Program-made: the position numbers and the translations under genes | In this document: positions 35,153 through 42,643 of the stretch, in pieces | Position numbering within the stretch: the first letter of the stretch is position 1 | Layout of the letters: the number at the start of each line of letters is the position of its first letter | The notes under the pieces: model-generated | Databases searched by the model: none | The model's input: only the letters and a program-made list of their open reading frames with translations | What the model was told of the DNA's origin: nothing | From: Brevundimonas sp. | GTDB taxonomy: Bacteria; Pseudomonadota; Alphaproteobacteria; Caulobacterales; Caulobacteraceae | Assembly: GCF_003248455.1 (NCBI RefSeq) | Contig: NZ_QFNM01000020.1 | Coordinates: 1-64,000 of the forward strand | Direction: 5' to 3' | Length of the DNA: 64,000 nucleotides

Positions 35153-36160
35153 ATGATCACCACCCGCACCCCGCTGCGCGTCACTCTGGGCGGCGGCGGC
35201 ACCGACCTGGAAAGCTATTACCGCAACGACGGGGGCTTCATCTTCGCCATGGCGCTGGACAAATACATCCGCGTCGTCGCGCACCGCCCCGCCTTCGACG
35301 ACCGGGTCGTCGTCTATGGCCCACAGCCCGAGGTGTCGCCGCGCGCGACCGAGGTCCAGCATGAACTGGTCCGCGCGGCCCTGATGGCCCACGGCTTCGA
35401 CGACCGGCTGGAGACCGCGTCCCTGGCCGATATCGCGGGCGGGACGGGCCTGGGGTCGTCGTCCAGCTTCCTGGTCGGCTTCCTGAACGCCCTGCATGGG
35501 ATGAAGGGAGACACGCCATCGCCCCAGGCCCTGGCCGAGGAGGCGTGCGACCTGGAAATCCGCGTCCTGAACAAGGGCATCGGCAAGCAAGACCAGTATA
35601 TGGCGGCCTTCGGCGGCCTGACGACCCTGGACATCGCGCCGGACGGCCGGGTGGCGGTCAACCGGGTCCATCTGGACGCGGAGGTCGAAACGGCCTTCAT
35701 CGAACACACCCACATCTACTACACCGGCCTGCGCCGGGACGCCGCCGTGGTTCTGGCCGACCAGAACGCCGCCATGATGTCCCAGGCCGCCCCGCGCCGC
35801 GAGACGGTCAGCGACAGCCTGGGCTTCATCAAGGACCTGGGCTACCGCATCCGCGACGCCTGGGTCGCCGGCGATCTGGACGGCTGGGGCCGGATGCTGG
35901 ACGAGCACTGGACCCAGAAAAAGAGGCTGTCGGGCAAGATCAGCTGGTCGGCCGTCGACGATCTCTACGACCATGTGAAGCGCGACCTGGGCGTGACCGG
36001 CGGAAAGGTGATCGGCGCCGGGGGCGGGGGGTTCCTGATGCTGTTCCAGCCCGGCGACGGCGTCGCGCTGGAGGCCTATATGGCCAGCCAGAACATGCCG
36101 CGCCTGCGATACGGCGTCGATCGCGCCGGCTCCCGTCAAATGGTGGAAACGCCCCGGTGA
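35153..36160 (+). CDS. GHMP-family heptose-7-phosphate kinase-like protein, first copy
   Basis: 335 residues. GHMP landmarks: TPLRVTLGGGGTDLESYY near 4, the ATP loop GGTGLGSSSSFLVGFLNA near 97, GKQDQYMAAFGG near 143 and C-terminal GGKVIGAGGGGFLMLF near 280. This is the HddA/galactokinase-like clade that phosphorylates sugar C1 hydroxyls. It differs clearly from the second copy directly downstream, which looks closer to canonical HddA, so one of the two may act on another sugar. Stop overlaps the next start (TGATG). Confidence 0.82.
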   Translation: MITTRTPLRVTLGGGGTDLESYYRNDGGFIFAMALDKYIRVVAHRPAFDDRVVVYGPQPEVSPRATEVQHELVRAALMAHGFDDRLETASLADIAGGTGLGSSSSFLVGFLNALHGMKGDTPSPQALAEEACDLEIRVLNKGIGKQDQYMAAFGGLTTLDIAPDGRVAVNRVHLDAEVETAFIEHTHIYYTGLRRDAAVVLADQNAAMMSQAAPRRETVSDSLGFIKDLGYRIRDAWVAGDLDGWGRMLDEHWTQKKRLSGKISWSAVDDLYDHVKRDLGVTGGKVIGAGGGGFLMLFQPGDGVALEAYMASQNMPRLRYGVDRAGSRQMVETPR

Positions 36161-37218
36161 TGGTGCGGGCGGGCCAGGTCCCGAACTGGGGCGTGCGCGC
36201 GCGCGCGCCGCTGCGGCTGGGCCTGGCCGGCGGCGGTACGGATCTGTCGCCCTATTGCGATCAGTTCGGCGGGGCCGTCCTGAACGCCACCATCGACCGC
36301 TTCGCCTTCGCTCACATCGACGCCCATCCCGAGGGACGGTTGGCCTTTCGCGCGCGCGACATCGGGGTCGAGGAGGTCATGGACCCGGTTCTGCCGCCGA
36401 CCCATGGGGGCGAACTGGCGCTGCACCGCGCCGTCTACCGCCATGTCGCGGAGCAATGGCTGGACGGGGCGACGCCGGCGCTGACGGTGTCCACCACCTC
36501 CGATGCGCCGGCCGGCTCCGGTCTGGGATCGTCTTCGGCATTGGTGGTGGCCCTGGTCGAGGCGTTCCGGGTGGCGCTGGACCTGCCGCTTGGCCCCTAT
36601 GACGTGGCGCGCCTAGCCTATCGGATCGAGCGGGTGGAGCTGGGATTGGCCGGCGGGCGTCAAGACCAGTATGCGGCGGCGTTCGGCGGCGTGAACTTTA
36701 TCGAGTTTCTGGCCGAGGAGCGGGTGGTGGTGAACCCGTTGCGGGTGCGCCGCGCCTATCTGAACGAGTTGGAATCGTCGCTGGTGGTCTGTTTCACCGG
36801 CCAGTCGCGGCGCTCCGAAACCATCATCAATGCGCAGGTGAGGGGGCTGACCGAACTGGACGCCTCGGTGCTGGACGGCATGCACCGGCTGAAGCAGGAC
36901 GCCATGGCGATGAAGGAGGCCGTTCTGGAAGGCGACATTCGCCGCGTGGCGCGGGTGCTGATGCGTTCGTGGGAGGCCAAGAAGATGACGGCGGCCGGCA
37001 TCGCCACGCCAAAGGTCGATGCGCTGTTCGACCTGGCCCTGGGCGAGGGAGCCTGGGGCGGCAAGGTGTCAGGCGCGGGCGGCGGCGGCTTTCTGATGTT
37101 CTGCACCGATCCAGAGAACCGCTATCGCCTGACCGCCGCCTTGAACGAGGCGGGCGGGGCCGCCAGCGCGGTGAAATTCACTTTGGACGGGGCCGAAGCC
37201 TGGAGCGTGCCGCGATGA
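36160..37218 (+). CDS. hddA: D-glycero-alpha-D-manno-heptose-7-phosphate kinase, second copy
   Basis: 352 residues from ATG 36160 (GTG at 36157 or 36163 also possible). APLRLGLAGGGTDLSPYCD near 16 is the wording of HddA proteins; the ATP loop is APAGSGLGSSSALVVALVE near 110, the substrate region GGRQDQYAAAFGG, and motif 3 GGKVSGAGGGGFLMF near 310. It would make heptose-1,7-bisphosphate for GmhB. Overlaps the first kinase by one base and the nucleotidyltransferase by four (ATGA), so all are translationally coupled. Confidence 0.85.
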   Translation: MVRAGQVPNWGVRARAPLRLGLAGGGTDLSPYCDQFGGAVLNATIDRFAFAHIDAHPEGRLAFRARDIGVEEVMDPVLPPTHGGELALHRAVYRHVAEQWLDGATPALTVSTTSDAPAGSGLGSSSALVVALVEAFRVALDLPLGPYDVARLAYRIERVELGLAGGRQDQYAAAFGGVNFIEFLAEERVVVNPLRVRRAYLNELESSLVVCFTGQSRRSETIINAQVRGLTELDASVLDGMHRLKQDAMAMKEAVLEGDIRRVARVLMRSWEAKKMTAAGIATPKVDALFDLALGEGAWGGKVSGAGGGGFLMFCTDPENRYRLTAALNEAGGAASAVKFTLDGAEAWSVPR

Positions 37219-37916
37219 GCGCCGGCCAGGCGGTGTTTCTGGTCGGCGGCCGCGGCTCGCGTCTCGGCGAACTGACGGCCGAGACGCCCAAGCCTCTGCT
37301 GCCCGTGGCGGGGCGGCCCTTCATCGAGCATCTGCTGGCCAAGGCGGTGCGCGAGGGTTTCGACGACCTGATTCTGTCGGCCGGTTATCGCCACGAGGCG
37401 TTGGAGGGCTATGTCGGCCGTTGGCGCGGCGCGGCGCTGCGGCTGTCCGTCGAGCCGGAACCCCTGGATACGGCCGGCGCCGTGGCCCACGCGCTGCCCC
37501 TGCTGGACGATCAGTTTCTTCTGGTCAACGGCGACACCTGGTTCGATTTCGACTGGCGCGGTCTGGGTCTGTCCGAAGGACTTTCCGGCATGGTCGCGGC
37601 GCGCGAGGTCTCGCCTGCCGATCGCTACGAAACGCTCGACGTCGAAGGCGGCCGCGTCGTCGCCATCCGGCCGCGCGCGGCCCTGGCCTCGGGCGTCATC
37701 AACGGAGGCGTCTATCGGTTCAGGCGCGATGTCTTCGCCGGCGTCCACGGCCGCGTCTCGCTGGAAAAGGACACCCTGCCGCGCCTGTGCGCCAGGGGCG
37801 TGCTCGGCGCCGAAATCAAGGACGGCGACTTCGTCGACATCGGTTTGCCGCACAGCCTGGCGGCGGCCGAGCAGGTGGCGGGCTTGGCCAGGCCATCTCA
37901 GCCATGGGTTCGCTAA
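37215..37916 (+). CDS. hddC: Sugar-1-phosphate nucleotidyltransferase (HddC-like guanylyltransferase)
   Basis: 233 residues. Nucleotidyltransferase signature FLVGGRGSRLGELTAETPKP near 9, PLLPVAGRPFIEHLL, the metal-binding LLVNGDTWFDFDW near 110 and late DFVDIGLPHSLAAAE. Gene order with gmhA, gmhB and hddA points to GDP-D-glycero-alpha-D-manno-heptose synthesis; GTP rather than another nucleotide is inferred from context. Last gene of the operon; its stop overlaps the stop of the convergent dnaE2 remnant by three bases. Confidence 0.82.
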   Translation: MSAGQAVFLVGGRGSRLGELTAETPKPLLPVAGRPFIEHLLAKAVREGFDDLILSAGYRHEALEGYVGRWRGAALRLSVEPEPLDTAGAVAHALPLLDDQFLLVNGDTWFDFDWRGLGLSEGLSGMVAAREVSPADRYETLDVEGGRVVAIRPRAALASGVINGGVYRFRRDVFAGVHGRVSLEKDTLPRLCARGVLGAEIKDGDFVDIGLPHSLAAAEQVAGLARPSQPWVR

Positions 37917-39451
37917 TGGAAGTCGCGCGATCCGGGCAGGATGCGCGCATCGCGCGGATGGCGATGGGGCGGCAGACGCGGAAGCTGCGGATTCGCCACG
38001 ACGTCGGCGCGGGCCAACTGCACCTGGGTTTCATGCTCCTCTGACAGACGCGACAGTTCGTCCGAGCGGTCGATGACGTGGCGGACGACGAGATGGACCA
38101 CGTTCTCGGGACTTTTCTCGACCACGCCTTCGACCTGCATCAGGCGGGCGGCCATGACCTCTCGACGGAACTGCTCGAACAGGCGCGCCCACAGGACGAC
38201 ATTGACGACGCCGGTCTCGTCTTCCAGCGTGACGAAGATGGCGTTGCCCTTGCCTGGCCGCTGGCGGACCAGGACGACGCCCGCGACCCGCACCAGGGAG
38301 CCGCCGCCACGGGCCTCGGCCTCGGCGCAGCTCAGCACGTTTTCGGCGGCGAAGACCGGGCGCAGCAACTGCATCGGATGGGCCTTCAGCGACAGGCGCG
38401 TGGTCTGGTAGTCGGCGGCGACGTGTTCGCCCAGCGGCATCGGCGGCAGGCGGGCGTCCGGCTCGGCGCCCAGTTCGCGGGCCCCGTGCTGAAGCGCCTC
38501 GGCGGCGGCGAACAGGGGCAGGGGATCGTCATCGGGCAGGCGACGGACCGCCCACAACGCCTCGCGCCGGTCCAGGCCCAGGGACCGGAAGGCGTCGGCG
38601 TCGGCCAGCTTCCGCATCGCCGCGCCGGGCAGAGCGGCTCGCCGGGCCAGGGGCCGATTAACCCCGGGCAGGTCCGTCAGCATTTCGACGAAGACTGGAA
38701 GGGTGGTCTTGTCCGTCTCTTCGCCGGCGATCCGGTGAAGCACCATAACCTCACCATCTTCCATGCCTCTCAGCTTGGAATTGGGGTTCACCTTCGGGTG
38801 CATGAGCCCCTCAAGGACATCGCAAACCATTGCGAGGACCGAGCGGAACCCCGACGATACTTGGGAGAACGGAGTCTCGATCATGACGGCCCTGGTCGGT
38901 CCGGACGTCGCGGTCACGACGACACAACGTTCTCTGGCTTCGTCGCGGCGGACAACTTCGAACTCTTGGTCTATGGCTAGGATAGACCGCAAGGTGCGCA
39001 CGACCGCGTCAAACTCGGCAGGGCGGAGCTTGAGCAGCCACCGCTCAGGTTTCGATAAGGTCGCATCGGTCCTGAACAGGGTCGTTATGGCGCGTGCAGG
39101 CGAATACCGCCTTGTCTTGTCGTTCACGCCGTTCCTCCGGACCTGAAAGTGGAAGTGGAAATTCTTGTCGACATAGGGGTTCAGGAAGACGGATTTGTCG
39201 ATCGGCGGACCGTTCGGCCATAGTCCAGATGTGGCGTAGGCGGTCAGCGTTTGCAGATCCGGTATGGCGCAGCGATCACCGATAACCGGGAAGAGATCGG
39301 GCTCCTCCGGGGCGCAGACGTTGCAGATTGCGTAGATGTTCTCCCAGCTTTCGGCGAGCCAAGCGTAGTAGACCACCCGGATTCGCATGGGAAAGGAACG
39401 GAAAGGGTAGAAACCTGCAGATTTCCCCTTTGAGACCGCGAGTCGCAGCAA
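37913..39451 (-). pseudogene. dnaE2: Chimera: C-terminal DnaE2 remnant joined to AAA ATPase fragment
   Basis: A 512-residue open frame. Residues from about 266 to 512 are the C-terminal quarter of error-prone polymerase DnaE2: ADAFRSLGLDRREALWAVR, LPLFAAAEAL, TTRLSLKAHPMQLLRP, the OB fold RVAGVVLVRQRPGKGNAIFV in parts, TLEDETGVVNVVLWARLFEQ, and the terminal GSRDFH. The PHP and polymerase domains (about 800 residues) are absent. Residues about 60-260 are unrelated and resemble the middle of an OLD/SMC-like ATPase, with the signature-like FSQVSSGFRSVLAMVCDVLEG; neither Walker A nor Walker B is present. The join falls near 38640-38665. Neither half can be functional as known; a fused product is possible but doubtful. 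Confidence 0.75.
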
Positions 39452-39637
39452 CTGGGAAAACCGACATCAATTATGAGCCGAGGGAGGCAATCAATTCTGA
39501 CGTAGATTCGGAAAACGGTCGAAACGGCGGTCAATTGTGAAACGCCACACGAGCAGGCGTCGCCCGGAAGCGTACTATTGTTTATCGCCTAAGATATATT
39601 ATCGGAAATCTAGACATATGATATTCAGCAGCCCCGG
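39452..39637. repeat. Low-GC scar with three TCAATTNTGA repeats
   Basis: The stretch between the chimera and trhO is about 50% GC, against well over 60% around it. It carries TCAATTATGA (39467-39476), TCAATTCTGA (39491-39500) and TCAATTGTGA (39531-39540), all in the same orientation. Repeated short sequences at an end are seen in IS21-like and Tn7-like elements, so this may be the remnant of an element end; no transposase is visible. I see no gene here. Confidence 0.4.
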
Positions 39638-40594
39638 CTAGGACTTGGCTGCGACCCCGATGTGGGCCTTTCCGCGCCGACGGGCGATCTCCATCTGGCG
39701 ATGGCGCTCGGTATAGCGGGCGCGTTGTTCTTCGTCGCGGGCGTCGTGACAGCGCGCGCAACAGACGCCTTCGACATAATGCGGCGAGGTTCGGCCGGCC
39801 TCGTCAACCGGCAGGCGGCAGCCGCGGCACAGGGTGTGCGGCCCTGGGCGAAGGCCGTGGCCGACCGACACCCGTTCGTCGAAAACGAAGCATTCTCCGC
39901 GCCAAAGGCTGTCTTTTTCATCCACAGTTTCAAGATAGCGTAGGATGCCGCCTTCCAGATGGTGAACGTTTTCGATCCCTTCGGCCTTGAGGAAGGCGGT
40001 GGATTTCTCGCAGCGGATTCCGCCGGTGCAATACATGGCGACCCGGCGCGCGCCCGTTTCGGCCAGCAGGGCGCGGCCTTCGCTGCGGAACCAGTCGGGG
40101 AAGTCGCGGAAGCTTTCGGTGTTGGGCTGCACCGCCCGCTCGAAGGCGCCGATCTCGCCCTCATAGGCGTTGCGCGTGTCGATCACCAAGGTCTCAGGGT
40201 CGGCGATCAGGGCGTTCCAATCGACGGGCGAGACATAGAGGCCGGCGTCGCGCGCGGCGTCCAGGCCCGGCTGGCCCATGGTGACGATCTCGGCCTTCAC
40301 CCGCACCTTCATGCGGTGAAATGGCGGGGCGTCGGTCCAGGCGTATTTCAACTCCAGGGTCTGGAAACCCGGCATGGCGCAGATGACGCTCAGCACCGCC
40401 TCGATGCTGTCGGCCCAACCGGCGATCGTGCCGTTGATTCCCTCCGGCGCGACAAGCAAGGTGCCCCTCACCTGCCCGGCGTCGCAGGCGTCTTGCAGCG
40501 TCTGGCGCACCGCCGGAGGATCGGCCACTGGGGCGAACCGATACAGCGCCGCCACGCGGACAGGTGGATCGGCCGGGATGTGAAGGTCGGTCAT
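39638..40594 (-). CDS. trhO: tRNA uridine(34) hydroxylase (rhodanese family, YceA)
   Basis: 318 residues from ATG 40594; upstream in-frame codons overlap the tRNA-Arg region and are not family-like. An N-terminal ferredoxin-like domain (GTLLVAPEGINGTIAGW near 45) precedes a rhodanese domain with LVIDTRNAYEGEIGAF and the active loop YCTGGIRCEKS near 190; VHHLEGGILRYLE follows. The C-terminal zinc-like cysteines occur in LCRGCRLPVDE and GVCCARCHDARDE. TrhO makes 5-hydroxyuridine at tRNA position 34 using oxygen. It sits beside tRNA-Arg. Confidence 0.93.
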   Translation of the reverse strand: MTDLHIPADPPVRVAALYRFAPVADPPAVRQTLQDACDAGQVRGTLLVAPEGINGTIAGWADSIEAVLSVICAMPGFQTLELKYAWTDAPPFHRMKVRVKAEIVTMGQPGLDAARDAGLYVSPVDWNALIADPETLVIDTRNAYEGEIGAFERAVQPNTESFRDFPDWFRSEGRALLAETGARRVAMYCTGGIRCEKSTAFLKAEGIENVHHLEGGILRYLETVDEKDSLWRGECFVFDERVSVGHGLRPGPHTLCRGCRLPVDEAGRTSPHYVEGVCCARCHDARDEEQRARYTERHRQMEIARRRGKAHIGVAAKS

Positions 40595-40624
40595 TGAGCG
40601 GACCCTTGTGCGCCGCGCCGGGAT

Positions 40625-40701
40625 TGGCGCGCCCTGCAGGACTCGAACCTGCAACATCCCGCTTAGAAGGCGGGTGCTCTATCCCGTTGAGCTAAGGGCG
40701 C
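40625..40701 (-). tRNA. tRNA-Arg (TCT)
   Basis: 77 bases with encoded CCA. On the minus strand the acceptor GCGCCCT pairs with AGGGCGC, the anticodon stem CCCGC/GCGGG encloses CTTCTAA (anticodon TCT), and the T arm has GGTTCGAGTCC. The discriminator is G. Confidence 0.97.
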
Positions 40702-40720
40702 TTCTGGCCGGACGCGGGCG

Positions 40721-41026
40721 TCAGTGCGTCCAGGGTTGCTTGCGATTGGTGGCGAAGTTGTCGGCATAGGCCTTGATGATCATCGGCGGATCGTTCGGCT
40801 CATGCAGGCGGAAGGCGATGCCGTGCCGTTCGGCGTATTCGACGGCCTCTTCCTTCGAATCGAAGTTCAGGCGGACCTGGCCGTTCATGTCGGTCGAGCT
40901 GGTCCAGCCCATCAGCGGGTCGATGGTGCGCGCCGAAGCCGGTTCGAACTCCAGCCGCCAGTCGCGGCTCTTGGCCTTGCCCGACTGCATCGCGGTCTTG
41001 GCCGGGCGGTAGATGCGAGCGAGCAT
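40721..41026 (-). CDS. NDUFS4-type accessory subunit of respiratory complex I
   Basis: 101 residues from ATG 41026; a longer frame runs through the neighbouring tRNA-Pro and is spurious. The ETC complex I conserved region is complete: ARIYRPAKTAMQSGKAKS, WRLEFEPASARTIDPLMGW, NFDSKEEAVEYAERHGIAF in parts and AYADNFATNRKQPWTH. This supernumerary subunit is shared by alphaproteobacteria and mitochondria and stabilises the NADH-oxidising arm. It is not linked to nuo genes here; it lies between two tRNA genes. Confidence 0.92.
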   Translation of the reverse strand: MLARIYRPAKTAMQSGKAKSRDWRLEFEPASARTIDPLMGWTSSTDMNGQVRLNFDSKEEAVEYAERHGIAFRLHEPNDPPMIIKAYADNFATNRKQPWTH

Positions 41027-41102
41027 GGGCGGGTCCTCAACAAAGGCGGGCTTTCGCCCCTGCCATAACGCGCGCCGGATGCGGAATCCAGCGGCCTTCC
41101 GT

Positions 41103-41179
<77 letters not shown>

Positions 41180-41224
41180 GACCGAACGGAGCGCCCTATT
41201 GGCACTTCGCGCGGCAAACCGCAA

Positions 41225-41704
41225 TCAAGGCTTGAAATAAGGATGCAAAACCTTGTCGCCAGGCCGGGCGTTGATCTCGGCCGCGCGACCCGCGCGCAGT
41301 TCCAGCACGCCGTTGGCCGCGCCGTTCGAGGGGATCGGCGCCTCCGAAAAAGGCGTCGCGTGCGAGGCGATGGAGACGATGCGCCCATGCGGGTCGATAT
41401 AGAGGATGTCCAGCGAACTGGGCGTGTTGCGCATCCAGAAGCTCTGTTCGCGCGGCGCTTCGCCGGGCCATTGGAACAGCATGCCGCGATCCGCTTCCAG
41501 CGGCGGGCGGAACATCAGGCCGCGCTGGCGCTCATGGTCGTCGTCGGCGATTTCGACCCAGAACGGATGCTCGCCCGTGGTCGTGACGATCGCCAGCCGT
41601 TGCAGCGGCTCGCCGTTCGGCCCGACCGGCGCCTTGGCCGCGCAGCCGGCGGCGGCCAGCATCAGCATGGCCGCAAGAAACAGTCGTCTGGTCGCGTCGA
41701 TCAT
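41225..41704 (-). CDS. DUF192 lipoprotein
   Basis: 159 residues. Signal peptide with lipobox LAAAGC (Cys21). The DUF192 domain follows: FWVEIADDDHERQRGLMFR near 58 (in parts), FQWPGEAPREQSFWMRNTP, LDILYIDPHGRIVSI and the closing NGVLELRAGRAAEINARPGDKV. The family is small, secreted or surface-bound, and of unknown biochemical role. It lies 24 bases downstream of the two-domain cold-shock gene on the same strand, probably co-transcribed. Confidence 0.9.
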   Translation of the reverse strand: MIDATRRLFLAAMLMLAAAGCAAKAPVGPNGEPLQRLAIVTTTGEHPFWVEIADDDHERQRGLMFRPPLEADRGMLFQWPGEAPREQSFWMRNTPSSLDILYIDPHGRIVSIASHATPFSEAPIPSNGAANGVLELRAGRAAEINARPGDKVLHPYFKP

Positions 41705-41728
41705 GCGCCTCTCCTGGGCGCCCCGGTG

Positions 41729-42244
41729 TCAGCCGCCCGTCCTGATGTCCGCGACCACCAGTCCCTTAGGACCATTGGCGAATCGCACCCGCACCATGTC
41801 GCCGGGAACCAGATCATCCAGGCCGCAGCGACGCAGCGTCTCGATATGGACGAAGATATCGCCTGGCTCGCGATCGCGCACGACGAATCCGTAGCCCTTG
41901 GTGCGATTGAACCATTTGACCAGGGCGGTCTCCAGTTCGTCGTCCGACGCGCTGGGAGGGGTCGGCGGCGGGGACGCGCGGCGAACCGCAGGCGTCGCCT
42001 CGCCCTCGCCCAGCGCATGGATCGCGACCGTCTGCCAGCCCTTGGGACGTTTGACGCAATCGCAGGTGATCGGCGCGCCTTCGTCCGCCGCGTCTCGACC
42101 CAGATCGCGGAGGCTGCTGATATGGAGCAGCACGTCGCGCATCTCCGTCAACGTCGGATCGTCGGGAACGATGAACCCATAGCCCTTCACCGCATCGAAC
42201 CATTTTACGCGGCCGATGACGCGAACGGTCTGCGCCGTCTCCAT
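41729..42244 (-). CDS. Two-domain cold-shock protein
   Basis: 171 residues from ATG 42244; a TTG at 42262 preceded by GGGGGTC is an alternative. Two cold-shock domains are joined by a Pro-rich linker (about residues 86-105): the first with GRVKWFDAVKGYGFIV and DVLLHISSL, the second with ALVKWFNRTKGYGFVV and DIFVHIETL, both holding the RNP1 and RNP2 aromatic pattern for single-stranded nucleic acid binding. Caulobacter CspC and CspD have this double-domain form and act in stationary phase. A 5' region of more than 200 bases without genes could be a structured leader. Confidence 0.92.
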   Translation of the reverse strand: METAQTVRVIGRVKWFDAVKGYGFIVPDDPTLTEMRDVLLHISSLRDLGRDAADEGAPITCDCVKRPKGWQTVAIHALGEGEATPAVRRASPPPTPPSASDDELETALVKWFNRTKGYGFVVRDREPGDIFVHIETLRRCGLDDLVPGDMVRVRFANGPKGLVVADIRTGG

Positions 42245-42492
42245 CTCGCTGTAGTCAGACAACTTAAGACCCCCGTCCGCGCCTCCAGCGGACCAGGCCT
42301 ATATTTAACACTGTTCCGCGAAAGTTTGGAAAGCGGAAAGTGCACGCGAGAAGCGAAGATTACCGTTTTGGGACAATGACCCCGACTGCATAAGCCATGA
42401 CCGAAGGCGTCAAGAACGCCCAGTCACCGAATATCGAAAACGGAAATCAAACGCGGATCAGAGTTGATCTACTCGATGATCGGCCTGCCGCG

Positions 42493-42567
42493 TGGCAGTC
42501 CCTAGGGGAGTCGAACCCCTCTTTTCAGGTTGAAAACCTGACGTCCTAACCGATAGACGAAGGGACC
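42493..42567 (-). tRNA. tRNA-Glu (TTC)
   Basis: 75 bases with encoded CCA. Acceptor GGTCCCT pairs with AGGGACT (first pair G-T), anticodon stem CAGG/CCTG encloses TTTTCAA, anticodon TTC; T arm GGTTCGACTCC; discriminator G. Confidence 0.96.
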
Positions 42568-42643
42568 GCTGCGCGGGAGAGCCGGCGATATAGCCGCGCC
42601 CTCGGAACGGCGCAAGCTTGGATTTTCAGTTTTTTGGACGGGC

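Noticed and set aside
39244..39540. Small open frames in the low-GC region as a possible transposase or defence gene
   Set aside because: They are short, overlap each other on both strands and show no transposase or nuclease motif.
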